Below are positions 1-6,337 of a stretch of DNA of 8,512 nucleotides, one piece after another (the stretch's first letter is position 1; each line of letters opens with the position of its first letter). The notes beneath the pieces were generated by a model. It worked only from the letters and a program-made list of their open reading frames with translations, ran no database searches and had not been told where the DNA came from. Source of the stretch: Bacteroidaceae bacterium. Its GTDB lineage: Bacteria > Bacteroidota > Bacteroidia > Bacteroidales > Bacteroidaceae. Location of the stretch: assembly GCA_017551845.1 (NCBI GenBank), contig JAFZKR010000081.1:1-8512 (forward strand), given 5' to 3'. The translations under genes and the position numbers were made by a program.

Positions 1-347
1 GCGTCCATAACATAGAGTTTCTTGCCGGAGAGTTCCTTAATGGCAATCTCCTTTACCTTTGCCCAAACCTCCTCGCTCATGGGGTGGTTGTCGTTAGGAT
101 AATCCTCTGTGGGCCACCATACCTTATTCTCGCTCTGTGCATCCTTCACGATGTACTTGTCCTTAGGTGAACGGCCGGTGAAAATACCGGTCATCACGTT
201 GACTGCGTTAAGTTCTGTGAGCTGACCTTTGTCATAGCCGGTCAGTCCGGACTTCATCTCCTCCTCATAGAGGAACTCATACGATGGATTGTGAGCGATC
301 ACTGTGGAACCGGTGATCCCGTACGCGCTTAAATCGATTTTTGCCAT
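1..347 (-). CDS. pckA: Phosphoenolpyruvate carboxykinase (ATP), N-terminal 115 residues, runs off the window
   Basis: This is the 5' end of a gene reading off the left edge; only the first 115 codons are present. The translation starts MAKIDLSAYGITG and contains FTGRSPKDKYIV, the conserved N-terminal block of ATP-dependent PEP carboxykinases, followed by a VWWPTEDYPNDN-type segment also typical of the family. The enzyme interconverts oxaloacetate and phosphoenolpyruvate with ATP/ADP in the cytoplasm. In Bacteroidales it is a main CO2-fixing step on the route to succinate. The nucleotide- and metal-binding motifs lie beyond the edge and cannot be checked. The start at 347 is the first ATG before the conserved N-terminus. 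It has no Shine-Dalgarno sequence, which is usual in this phylum. The gene reads in the same direction as the lipoprotein upstream but is 192 bp away and has its own candidate promoter. Confidence 0.95.
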   Translation of the reverse strand, partial: MAKIDLSAYGITGSTVIAHNPSYEFLYEEEMKSGLTGYDKGQLTELNAVNVMTGIFTGRSPKDKYIVKDAQSENKVWWPTEDYPNDNHPMSEEVWAKVKEIAIKELSGKKLYVMD

Positions 348-431
348 TGTAATATTGGTTTTAAATTAAAAACATTCCTGTTTTGACTTTGGTGAAAGGC
401 TGTCTTCGGTACAGCGCTTGTAAACCGCCTG

Positions 432-439
432 CAAAGATA
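432..439 (-). promoter_or_regulatory. Candidate -7 box for pckA
   Basis: On the minus strand this reads TATCTTTG, an exact match to the Bacteroidetes -7 consensus TAnnTTTG. It lies 84 bp upstream of the pckA start, giving a leader of roughly 75-80 nt. No convincing -33 TTG lies at the usual distance, so the call rests on the -7 box alone. The rest of the 348-539 gap is AT-rich. It holds a 10-bp palindrome AAGTGCACTT (516-525) and a weak 7-bp inverted repeat (480-486 with 509-515). Neither makes a clear terminator. Confidence 0.5.
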
Positions 440-539
440 GTCTTTTTGGACTTGCAGTCTTTTCCTGAAACGTTATTTCGTGTTATCTATTCAATAATTT
501 AATATTTAATAACACAAGTGCACTTACTGTCCAATGTTC

Positions 540-2021
540 TCACTTCTTGTCACGTACCGGCAGGATGGAGTATGCGTAGGTAGGAGTAGATGTATAAGAG
601 GAAAGTGAAAAACCTCCATAAATGATCTCATATATTTCCGGTTCATAAACCCAGGCTCCGTAGGTCTCATAATACAGAGGCCCGACTGAGTTTATGACAT
701 CGGCACACCACAGATTGACATAAACATAATCTCCATATTTGGTGAAAGAATAGCCTGTTCCATCCTGTTTTGGTGTCATATATCCGTAATCGCATGTCGG
801 GATCCTGATGGTTTTTCCGTTACAGTTTATTTTCATCATGTTGTCTTCACTGAGATGAAGGACATCAATATTATATGACTGTCCATTGTAAGTGAGTGTT
901 CCACCAGACGCCACTGTACCATTAGGGTCATACTCCACTCCAAGTGAGCATTTGGCCAGCAGTTCCTCGAATTCTTCTCTTGTAGGCATGCGCCAGCCTT
1001 CACCGAGCAGGTATGTGGCGGCGTCATACTGAGTGCCGCTTATACTGAAACTGGTATTTCCGCTCATTGTCACGTTATCGTAAAATACAGTGTTGCGGAG
1101 TCCGTTTTCTGTTGAGATTATAGGGCTGCTGGATGTGGCGGGATTGACATCGCCCCAGAAATAGAGGTTGCCACGGGCACCCGGCTCCTCAGCTCCGAGA
1201 AGCATTGTGGACCATTCCACACTCAGGCCCAGGTCAACAGCCATATCATCGGGGCTCTTTGAACGGAAAGCCACATTGTTGCCGTACAGATAATCCTCCT
1301 GTCCCAGAGGCTGGATGAATATCCTGTAGTGGTACTGCAATGCAGGCCTCAGAGACCTTATCTGGTAAGAAATACGGTTATCGTCCGATTTTTCAATCTC
1401 TACCAGCCTGCTGTTCTCCACAGTGGGGTTCTCCTCCTCGGAAACCACGAATCCCAACCTGCATGCCTTGGCATCGGCCGGGTCAAGTCCCTTGATTACA
1501 CCGTTCAGGGTTACGCTGAAGTATGATGCATCCGAAATCTCCTCGGTAGTGGCCTGCACATCGAATGTCTTGGTCTTGAAAGTGAAGGTGGGACTGATGA
1601 GGCGTTTCTTGCCGCTTACGGGCTTATAATAGGCGCATGCGCTGTAAGAGGTGTTCTGCTCCAGTCCTTCAACGACGGCCGATATGGTACCGTCATTGTT
1701 CTTCTTGGTCTTTCCACCCATCTTAAGGTCTTTGTTCAGGTTACCGGTATTCATCCACTCCTCAAAGAGATCCGATGCTTCGTCGCTCTCAGGGCAATAT
1801 ATCAGACCTACCTGGCCCTGGACGATGTCCACCTGCTCGAAGCCTTCCATTTTTCCTTCCACGGTTACGGTAAGGACGGTAGGAGTGATTTTTGCGCAGG
1901 TTATACTGCGGCCGTAAGGATCCGTAATGGTGTTGGTTCCTCCTTTTTCTTCTTCTCCATTTTCGCAGGCTGCAAACGCGAGCATGGTAAAGCCTGCCAA
2001 GAGTAATGTCAATTTTTTCAT
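540..2021 (-). CDS. Secreted lipoprotein with FnIII-like repeats and a FISUMP-like C-terminal domain
   Basis: The 493-aa product begins with a lipoprotein signal peptide: MKK, a hydrophobic stretch, and a lipobox FAAC with Cys19 as the predicted lipidated residue. Glu/Gly-rich residues follow, compatible with outer-membrane or surface export. Residues about 45-150 and 155-253 look like two fibronectin-III/Ig-like beta modules; each ends in a T/V-F-x-x-K/S strand (FTFKT, VAFRS). From about 260 the sequence AVDLGLSVEWS, then NLYFWGDV, GWRMPTREEFEELL and a terminal ILPVR, resembles the Fibrobacter succinogenes major paralogous (FISUMP-like) domain common in Bacteroidales surface lipoproteins. 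The function of that domain is unknown, and no catalytic site is visible. It lies 40 bp downstream of the tandem esterase on the same strand and is probably co-transcribed. I infer that it binds or displays something at the cell surface in the same process; that is not shown by the sequence. Confidence 0.85.
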   Translation of the reverse strand: MKKLTLLLAGFTMLAFAACENGEEEKGGTNTITDPYGRSITCAKITPTVLTVTVEGKMEGFEQVDIVQGQVGLIYCPESDEASDLFEEWMNTGNLNKDLKMGGKTKKNNDGTISAVVEGLEQNTSYSACAYYKPVSGKKRLISPTFTFKTKTFDVQATTEEISDASYFSVTLNGVIKGLDPADAKACRLGFVVSEEENPTVENSRLVEIEKSDDNRISYQIRSLRPALQYHYRIFIQPLGQEDYLYGNNVAFRSKSPDDMAVDLGLSVEWSTMLLGAEEPGARGNLYFWGDVNPATSSSPIISTENGLRNTVFYDNVTMSGNTSFSISGTQYDAATYLLGEGWRMPTREEFEELLAKCSLGVEYDPNGTVASGGTLTYNGQSYNIDVLHLSEDNMMKINCNGKTIRIPTCDYGYMTPKQDGTGYSFTKYGDYVYVNLWCADVINSVGPLYYETYGAWVYEPEIYEIIYGGFSLSSYTSTPTYAYSILPVRDKK

Positions 2022-2061
2022 TTTGTTCTTGTTTATGATTTGTAATGTATTATCGGATTGA

Positions 2062-4410
2062 TTATTTGAACAGTTCCTTCACGGTCAACTCAAGATAATC
2101 GCGGCAGTTCATCCAGGTATGGCCGCCCTCGGGATTGTAGAATGTGTGCTTGAGGCCATTGTCCGTCATGTACTTGTCAAGACCTTGTGACTGCTGGATA
2201 AGGAAGTCCGTCTTGCCTGTACCCAGGAATGTGAACTTGAGTTGTTTCTTAAGGTCACTGATGGGCTTGTATGTGCCGTTGGTGAAGTTGGTCTCATACT
2301 CATTGCCGAATATGGCAGGAGCGAACGCAGCTACATAGTGGAACTTGTCAGGGTTACCGAATCCGGCGGCCAGAGTCTGGCGTCCGCCCAATGAGAATCC
2401 GGCTATTGCCCGATGGTCGGCATCCTTCAGAACATTGTAGTTCGACTCTATGAAGGGAATCACCTCCTCTACGAACTCCTTGGTGGTAAGGATAACATCG
2501 GTCGAGTTGTATGACTGGGCCTTGCCCTGCAGTATCATCTCAGGATAAGGATTGGCGTAAGGCATTACCACAATCATGCGCTTGGCCTCACCCTTGGCAA
2601 TCATGTTGTCCAGGATGTTGTTCATCTGTCCCACCTTGAACCAGGTCTCGTAGGTGTCGGTCATACCGTGAATCAGGTAGAGAACCGGCAGCTTCTCATT
2701 GCCGGCGGGATTATAACCGGCAGGAGTATAGACGCACATGGGACGCTCAATGCCGCAAGCCTTGGAGAAGTAATAGCGGTATGATACCTTGCCGTGCGGC
2801 ACATCCTGGATATCCTGTACTGAAGGATTCTCGCCGCGGACATCCACAAGACTGTACTTGAAGTTCTCATTGGGGAACATGTGCATATTGTTCGGGTCGG
2901 CCACCTGTGTGCCGTCAATCACGAAAGCGTAAGGATAGATATCGGGAACCTGAGGCTTGACGGTAATGCTCCATACACCGCGGTCATCCTTGTCCATAAG
3001 CTTCCTTTCACTCAGCATCTGGCAGTCAAGTTCAACCTTCTCGGCATTCGGAGCCTGACAGCGGAATGTCACGCTGCCGTCAGCATTATATTCGGGGGAC
3101 TTCACGCCTGCGGGGAAGAGGCTTGACATGAGTGAGCCGGTAAGACGTGATGCCTCGGCACCGCCGGATTTCTCCTGGCGCACCTTTTCGGCATCGTCCA
3201 GACTCATGCTCTCCTTAACGGCGGCATCAATCACCTTCTGGTCCTGGAAGAGCAGACGGAACGACTTGTCAAGCCAGTAGCGGGCATTCATCCAGGTGTG
3301 TCCGAACTTATCGTGTGTAAATACTTTTACATTCTTTATCCCGTGCCTGTCAAGCATCTGCATCAGGTCCTTGGAGTTGCCGTACAGGAAATCATCGGTA
3401 CCTATGCCTGACCAGAAGAGATGCACCTTCTTGTTGAAAGCGTCGGCATCCTCGAACTGGCTGTCACGCACCTGGGTGAAGGAGCTGTAGGAGCAGAGAT
3501 ATGAGAACTTGTCCAGGTTTGAAAGGCCTATGGCCAGACCTTGGTTGCCGCCGCGTGAGAAACCGCCTATTCCGCGATGGTCGGCATCGTTTATTGTGCG
3601 GTAGTTCTTCTCGACAAAAGGCATGAGCACCTCAACGAAATCCTGGTTGAAGTTGTAGCCTCCGCCCATTCCGAATCCGCCGCCCATTCCGCCGCCGAAT
3701 CCGCCCATTCCGCCGCCTTGGCGCTGCGGTTCACGCTCGGTCTTGAGCAGCGTGGGGTTACCGTACGGGAGAACCAGAATCATCTCCTTGGCCTTGCCCT
3801 CGGCAATGAGGTTGTCAAGTATAAGGTTCATCTTACCCACCTTGAAATATACCTCCTCGGTATCGGTAGTACCGCTTATGAGATACATCACAGGGTATTT
3901 TTTGTTCTGGTTCTCGGCTTTGTCATAGAACGGCGGGGTATAGACGATCACCGGAATGAACATGCCCAGACCGGGTGACCAGTAGTTCAGGTAATCCACG
4001 CTTCCGTGTGGAACATCCTTGAGCGCATGGATCAGGTTGCCGTCACCGCGCATGTCAAGCAGGCTGTTCTTGAAAGTCTCGTTGGGAAACCACTCGGCGC
4101 ACTGCGGGTCCATCACGCTTATTCCGTCCACCTCGTAATGATACGGATAAATGTCAGGAACTGCGGGGCCCACCTTCAGGGTCCAAGTCCCGTTGGCCCC
4201 CTTCGTCATGGTCTGGGTACCGCTGAACTGGGTCCATAACTTGACTTCCTTGGCGTTGCGGTTCTGATAGTTGAAAGTAACTGTGCCGTCAGGGTTGACG
4301 ACCGTTGCAGGTGCCTGCTGCATCATGCCGCCGGGCTGGGCGGACGATGCTGCGACAACAACCGATGCCACAAGCATCAGTACTGTCTTTTTTCCGAAAA
4401 TAAGGTTCAT
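2062..4410 (-). CDS. Secreted tandem esterase: two E-set plus alpha/beta-hydrolase (CE1/esterase D-like) units
   Basis: The 782-aa product has a signal peptide with likely cleavage at ASSA/QPGG (24/25). It consists of two homologous halves. Each has an N-terminal beta-sandwich E-set module (about 35-125 and 435-525; shared motifs PDIYPY and FPNE-F), then an esterase domain of the PF00756 family (about 135-390 and 545-782). Both nucleophile elbows are present: GFSRGG with Ser285 and GFSLGG with Ser673. The likely triad partners are Asp339 or Asp340 with His371 (GHTWMN), and Asp735 with His764 (GHTWMN). Family members cleave feruloyl, acetyl or other ester groups from plant polysaccharides, or other small esters; the substrate cannot be read from sequence. 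The halves differ. Domain 2 has the usual oxyanion HG (581-582) where domain 1 has SG (179-180), and only domain 1 carries a Gly/Met-rich insertion (231-252). It should act in the periplasm or outside the cell, in a unit with the downstream lipoprotein. Confidence 0.9.
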   Translation of the reverse strand: MNLIFGKKTVLMLVASVVVAASSAQPGGMMQQAPATVVNPDGTVTFNYQNRNAKEVKLWTQFSGTQTMTKGANGTWTLKVGPAVPDIYPYHYEVDGISVMDPQCAEWFPNETFKNSLLDMRGDGNLIHALKDVPHGSVDYLNYWSPGLGMFIPVIVYTPPFYDKAENQNKKYPVMYLISGTTDTEEVYFKVGKMNLILDNLIAEGKAKEMILVLPYGNPTLLKTEREPQRQGGGMGGFGGGMGGGFGMGGGYNFNQDFVEVLMPFVEKNYRTINDADHRGIGGFSRGGNQGLAIGLSNLDKFSYLCSYSSFTQVRDSQFEDADAFNKKVHLFWSGIGTDDFLYGNSKDLMQMLDRHGIKNVKVFTHDKFGHTWMNARYWLDKSFRLLFQDQKVIDAAVKESMSLDDAEKVRQEKSGGAEASRLTGSLMSSLFPAGVKSPEYNADGSVTFRCQAPNAEKVELDCQMLSERKLMDKDDRGVWSITVKPQVPDIYPYAFVIDGTQVADPNNMHMFPNENFKYSLVDVRGENPSVQDIQDVPHGKVSYRYYFSKACGIERPMCVYTPAGYNPAGNEKLPVLYLIHGMTDTYETWFKVGQMNNILDNMIAKGEAKRMIVVMPYANPYPEMILQGKAQSYNSTDVILTTKEFVEEVIPFIESNYNVLKDADHRAIAGFSLGGRQTLAAGFGNPDKFHYVAAFAPAIFGNEYETNFTNGTYKPISDLKKQLKFTFLGTGKTDFLIQQSQGLDKYMTDNGLKHTFYNPEGGHTWMNCRDYLELTVKELFK
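3655..3720 (-). repeat. Short in-frame repeats encoding a Gly/Met/Phe-rich loop
   Basis: This stretch encodes residues 231-252 of the tandem esterase, a run made almost only of Gly with Met and Phe. On the plus strand, units close to CCGCCCATTCCG recur with slight variation, so replication slippage probably expanded it. It lies in esterase domain 1 between a beta strand (ILVLPYGNP) and the helix before the nucleophile elbow. The matching place in domain 2 holds an ordinary short segment. Confidence 0.8.
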
Positions 4411-4450
4411 TACAGATGATATAATTAGGTTTATCTTTTTTCTTGCGGCA

Positions 4451-4477
4451 CGAATATACCTAATAATAGAATCACAA
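4451..4477 (-). promoter_or_regulatory. Candidate promoter for the esterase-lipoprotein unit
   Basis: The minus strand has TATATTCG (4451-4458), one mismatch from TAnnTTTG, and a TTG at 4475-4477. The 16-nt gap is somewhat shorter than the usual 19-21. The implied leader is about 35-40 nt before the ATG at 4410. No second promoter is evident in the 40-bp gap before the lipoprotein gene, which fits a two-gene transcript. Confidence 0.4.
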
Positions 4478-4609
4478 TCCGTTTTTTCCCGTCAAATAGT
4501 GTATTCAGTAAAGATTTATTAACTAATCACTAATAAATAACCGCTTTTCATGCATCAAAGTTGTAAAATATTTACGCTCACTTGAGGAACGGCAATGGGA
4601 TAAAAAACG

Positions 4610-4617
4610 TATCTTTG
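4610..4617 (+). promoter_or_regulatory. Candidate -7 box for upp
   Basis: TATCTTTG matches TAnnTTTG exactly and lies 44 bp before the upp start. A TTG at 4582-4584 is the only nearby -33 candidate, but its 25-nt gap is longer than usual. The predicted leader is about 38 nt. AGGAG at 4630-4634 is too far from the ATG to serve as a ribosome binding site. Confidence 0.5.
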
Positions 4618-4661
4618 GGAAACAAAAGCAGGAGAATATCGGTTCATCATCACATTAATAT

Positions 4662-5312
4662 ATGGAAGTTATTGATTTTAACAAAAGTAACAGTATTCTC
4701 AACCAGTTCATCGCCGAGTTGCGTGACGTGACCGTGCAGAATGACCAGATGAGGTTCCGCCGCAATCTGGAGAGAGTGGGTGAGATAATGGCTCTCGAGG
4801 TGAGCAAAAAGCTTAATTACGTGACCAAGGAGATCAAGACACCGCTCGGAATCTCCACCATCAACGTACCTGAGGAGGACATAGTCCTGGCCACCGTGTT
4901 CCGTGCAGGGCTGCCTTTCCACCAGGGATTCCACAACTATTTCGACCACTGCGAGAATGCTTTCGTATCGGCTTACCGCAAGTATCTTGATGAAGTGAAT
5001 TTCGATATCCACATCGAGTACCTCGCATCGCCTAATCTTGACGGCAAGACACTCATCCTGGTCGATCCCATGCTTGCCACAGGAAGCAGCATGTATCTGG
5101 CTTACCGTGCGCTTCTGCTCAAGGGCACCCCGGCCCGTATCCATCTGGCAGCCGTGATAGCCGCACAGCAGGGCGTTGATTATGTCACCAAGATGTTCCC
5201 GCAGGACACCACCACCCTGTGGTGTGCCGCCATCGATCCCGAACTCAACCGCCACGCATACATCGTTCCCGGCCTTGGCGATGCCGGTGACCTCAGCTTC
5301 GGCGAGAAATAA
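4662..5312 (+). CDS. upp: Uracil phosphoribosyltransferase
   Basis: The 216-aa product is full length for this family. UPRTase joins uracil and PRPP to give UMP and pyrophosphate, the main cytoplasmic uracil salvage step. Visible motifs are TVFRAGLPFHQG (79-89), the PRPP-binding loop LILVDPMLATGSS (131-143), and the C-terminal uracil-binding block YIVPGLGDAGD (200-210) ending in FGEK. All key motifs look intact. The ATG at 4662 gives the expected N-terminus, and no Shine-Dalgarno sequence precedes it. The gene stands alone, divergent from the esterase operon and convergent with the HU-smalltalk unit, and ends directly in a strong hairpin terminator. Confidence 0.96.
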   Translation: MEVIDFNKSNSILNQFIAELRDVTVQNDQMRFRRNLERVGEIMALEVSKKLNYVTKEIKTPLGISTINVPEEDIVLATVFRAGLPFHQGFHNYFDHCENAFVSAYRKYLDEVNFDIHIEYLASPNLDGKTLILVDPMLATGSSMYLAYRALLLKGTPARIHLAAVIAAQQGVDYVTKMFPQDTTTLWCAAIDPELNRHAYIVPGLGDAGDLSFGEK

Positions 5313-5342
5313 ATCAGGGAACCCGCAGAGGATTCCCTGATT
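5312..5342. terminator. Bidirectional hairpin terminator between upp and the smalltalk gene
   Basis: A perfect 10-bp inverted repeat, AATCAGGGAA (5312-5321) and TTCCCTGATT (5333-5342), encloses an 11-nt loop. It begins at the last base of the upp stop codon. On the plus strand it is followed by TCTTTGTT, and on the minus strand by TATTTCTC. It can therefore serve both upp and the convergent smalltalk gene, which stops 20 bp away. Confidence 0.8.
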
Positions 5343-5361
5343 CTCTTTGTTCTGCTCAATG

Positions 5362-5484
5362 TCAGAACAGATTGTGGATGGGACCGCAGCCCATGCAGCT
5401 GGTGGTGGTCAAGGCCGTAAGGAAGGCCGTCAGTGCAGCTACTATCACCTTCACTGCAACCTCTACAATGCGTTTCTTATTCAT
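5362..5484 (-). CDS. Smalltalk-type small protein (40 aa)
   Basis: This short gene encodes MNKKRIVEVAVKVIVAALTA, then FLTALTTTSCMGCG, ending in NLF. The pattern is a basic start, one hydrophobic segment (about 6-25) and then TTTSCM. It matches the small Bacteroidales proteins annotated as 'smalltalk protein', which are about 30-40 aa and typically end in a TSCM-like motif. Their function is unknown; the hydrophobic helix suggests a membrane peptide or signal-anchor, and the TTSC could act as a weak lipobox. The gene lies 26 bp downstream of the HU-like gene on the same strand, the neighbourhood I recall as typical for this family. This member is a little longer than the usual form and has a second Cys (C30 and C33) after the motif. 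The frame was read directly from the sequence. Confidence 0.75.
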   Translation of the reverse strand: MNKKRIVEVAVKVIVAALTAFLTALTTTSCMGCGPIHNLF

Positions 5485-5510
5485 GGTATAAGAATTGATT
5501 CAGAGGTTAA

Positions 5511-6074
5511 TCAATCGGCATCTCCGCCTTCACCGTCACCGTCCGGATCACCGTCTCCGATGTCGAATCCACCTTCGCCACCGCCTTCGTTGCCGCCTTC
5601 AGAGCCGGAGCCGTTATCCTCAGGATCCTCCTCCACAGTACCGGGATCGGTGCTGGTAACGCGCTTCACCTCATTGCCGTTGCGGTCATAGCAGGTAATC
5701 TGGATAGCGGTATTGGCCAACTCATCCTTCAGGTCAACTGCAGGGGTAAAGATAATCCTGCGGCTCTTGATAAGGCTGGCCTTGACATCATTCACATCGG
5801 CTACGCTCTTGGCCCTGAGGCTGAAACGCATGGTTCCCAGACCGGGCAGCGCAACAGAGTGACCCTCGGTAGCCCACGCCTTGATAACCTCGCCTGCAGC
5901 ATCCCAACAGGCCTGCATCACGCCGCGGCTAACGCCACTGCGCAGGGCAGCCTCCTTGATAACCTTCTCCTGGCTGAGCGGAATGTACAGCTCAGGAATC
6001 ATCACGAAACGGTAGTTACCAGCGTAATTACCAATCTTGAACAACTGTTCTTTTGCTTTGACTTTAAGTGCCAT
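5511..6074 (-). CDS. HU-family (HU-HIG-like) DNA-binding protein with acidic glycine-rich tail
   Basis: The 187-aa product has an N-terminal strand (MALKVKAKEQLFKIG), then a helical region (about 34-70) with SRGVMQACWDAAGEVIKAW. A beta-arm follows, VALPGLGTMRFSLRAKSV (74-91), with the HU-type pattern of a Gly turn and basic residues, and then RRIIFTPAVDLKDEL (105-119). This is the Bacteroidales HU variant (HU-HIG type) that probably binds and bends DNA. From about 147 the chain becomes a low-complexity tail of Gly, Asp and Glu (VEEDPED to the end) with almost no basic residues. The tail is probably disordered, and its negative charge opposes DNA binding, so it may tune affinity or bind partners. 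It is the first gene of a pair with the smalltalk peptide. Its leader of about 190 nt carries two palindromes, and an IS lies just upstream. Many genomes hold several paralogues; which one this is cannot be told. Confidence 0.88.
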   Translation of the reverse strand: MALKVKAKEQLFKIGNYAGNYRFVMIPELYIPLSQEKVIKEAALRSGVSRGVMQACWDAAGEVIKAWATEGHSVALPGLGTMRFSLRAKSVADVNDVKASLIKSRRIIFTPAVDLKDELANTAIQITCYDRNGNEVKRVTSTDPGTVEEDPEDNGSGSEGGNEGGGEGGFDIGDGDPDGDGEGGDAD

Positions 6075-6202
6075 AATTCAAAATGTTTTTAATGGTTATT
6101 GTAAAATTTTTTCTCATGGCATCAGGTATTAGGCCGACGTCTCACCTATCCTTGAAGCCATCAATTCGGTCTGAAATTCCGGCGCCCGTTCAGCAGATTT
6201 TT

Positions 6203-6240
6203 TTTTCCCCTTAAGGGAAAATTTTTCTCTCCTTAAGGAG
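6203..6240. promoter_or_regulatory. Twin CCTTAAGG palindromes in the HU leader
   Basis: Two dyads share the same core. The first is CCCTTAAGGG (6208-6217), which with flanking bases also forms a longer hairpin TTTTCCC/GGGAAAA (6203-6209 with 6215-6221). The second is CTCCTTAAGGAG (6229-6240), a perfect 12-bp palindrome. Their centres are 22 bp apart, about two helical turns. They lie between the candidate promoter and the HU start. They could be a pair of operator half-sites for a dimeric regulator, possibly HU autoregulation, or two RNA hairpins in the leader. The reason to note them is the repeated core; a function is inferred only. Confidence 0.5.
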
Positions 6241-6257
6241 CGCTTGAATTTATCTCC

Positions 6258-6337
6258 TCATTGACGATACAAAAATATAACCGGCCCATTGCGGTCTACG
6301 AATAACGGACCAACTTTTTTGCAAAATTTTTTCGTAC
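6258..6337 (-). pseudogene. Possible 3' remnant of the RecG-like gene, cut off by the IS
   Basis: If the IS (6338-7940) and one 4-bp flank are removed, the RecG-like frame that is cut at 7941 continues here in phase. It reads TKKFCKKVGPLFVDRNGPVI and ends FLYRQ at a TGA (6258-6260). The C-terminal ends of this family often finish with a short strand followed by Tyr-Arg, so LYRQ fits loosely. An open frame of about 26 codons can occur by chance, and I cannot confirm homology from so short a piece. Confidence 0.4.
6270..6277 (-). promoter_or_regulatory. Candidate -7 box for the HU-smalltalk unit
   Basis: On the minus strand this reads TATTTTTG, an exact TAnnTTTG match, 195 bp upstream of the HU start. 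A weak -33 (TTCG, 6299-6302) lies 21 nt further upstream. Transcription from here would include both CCTTAAGG palindromes in the leader. The box also falls inside the last codons of the putative 3' fragment of the RecG-like gene, so it may be a chance match in AT-rich coding DNA. No better -7 box was found nearer the gene. Confidence 0.4.

Noticed and set aside
480..525. Possible terminator after the lipoprotein gene
   Set aside because: The palindrome AAGTGCACTT and the 7-bp inverted repeat are weak and AT-rich, with no clear T-run in the right place.
3577..3978. A 133-codon plus-strand frame opposite the esterase
   Set aside because: It lies wholly antisense to the esterase domain 1 coding sequence; its Ala/Ser/His-rich run mirrors the Gly-rich repeat.
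4650..5255. A 201-codon minus-strand frame opposite upp
   Set aside because: It is the antisense shadow of a strongly conserved upp gene and resembles no known family.
6129..6257. A short charged minus-strand frame in the HU leader
   Set aside because: It has no start codon near its beginning; its basic residues come from A-rich palindromic DNA and it ends well before the HU gene. It is mentioned only as a by-product of the leader.
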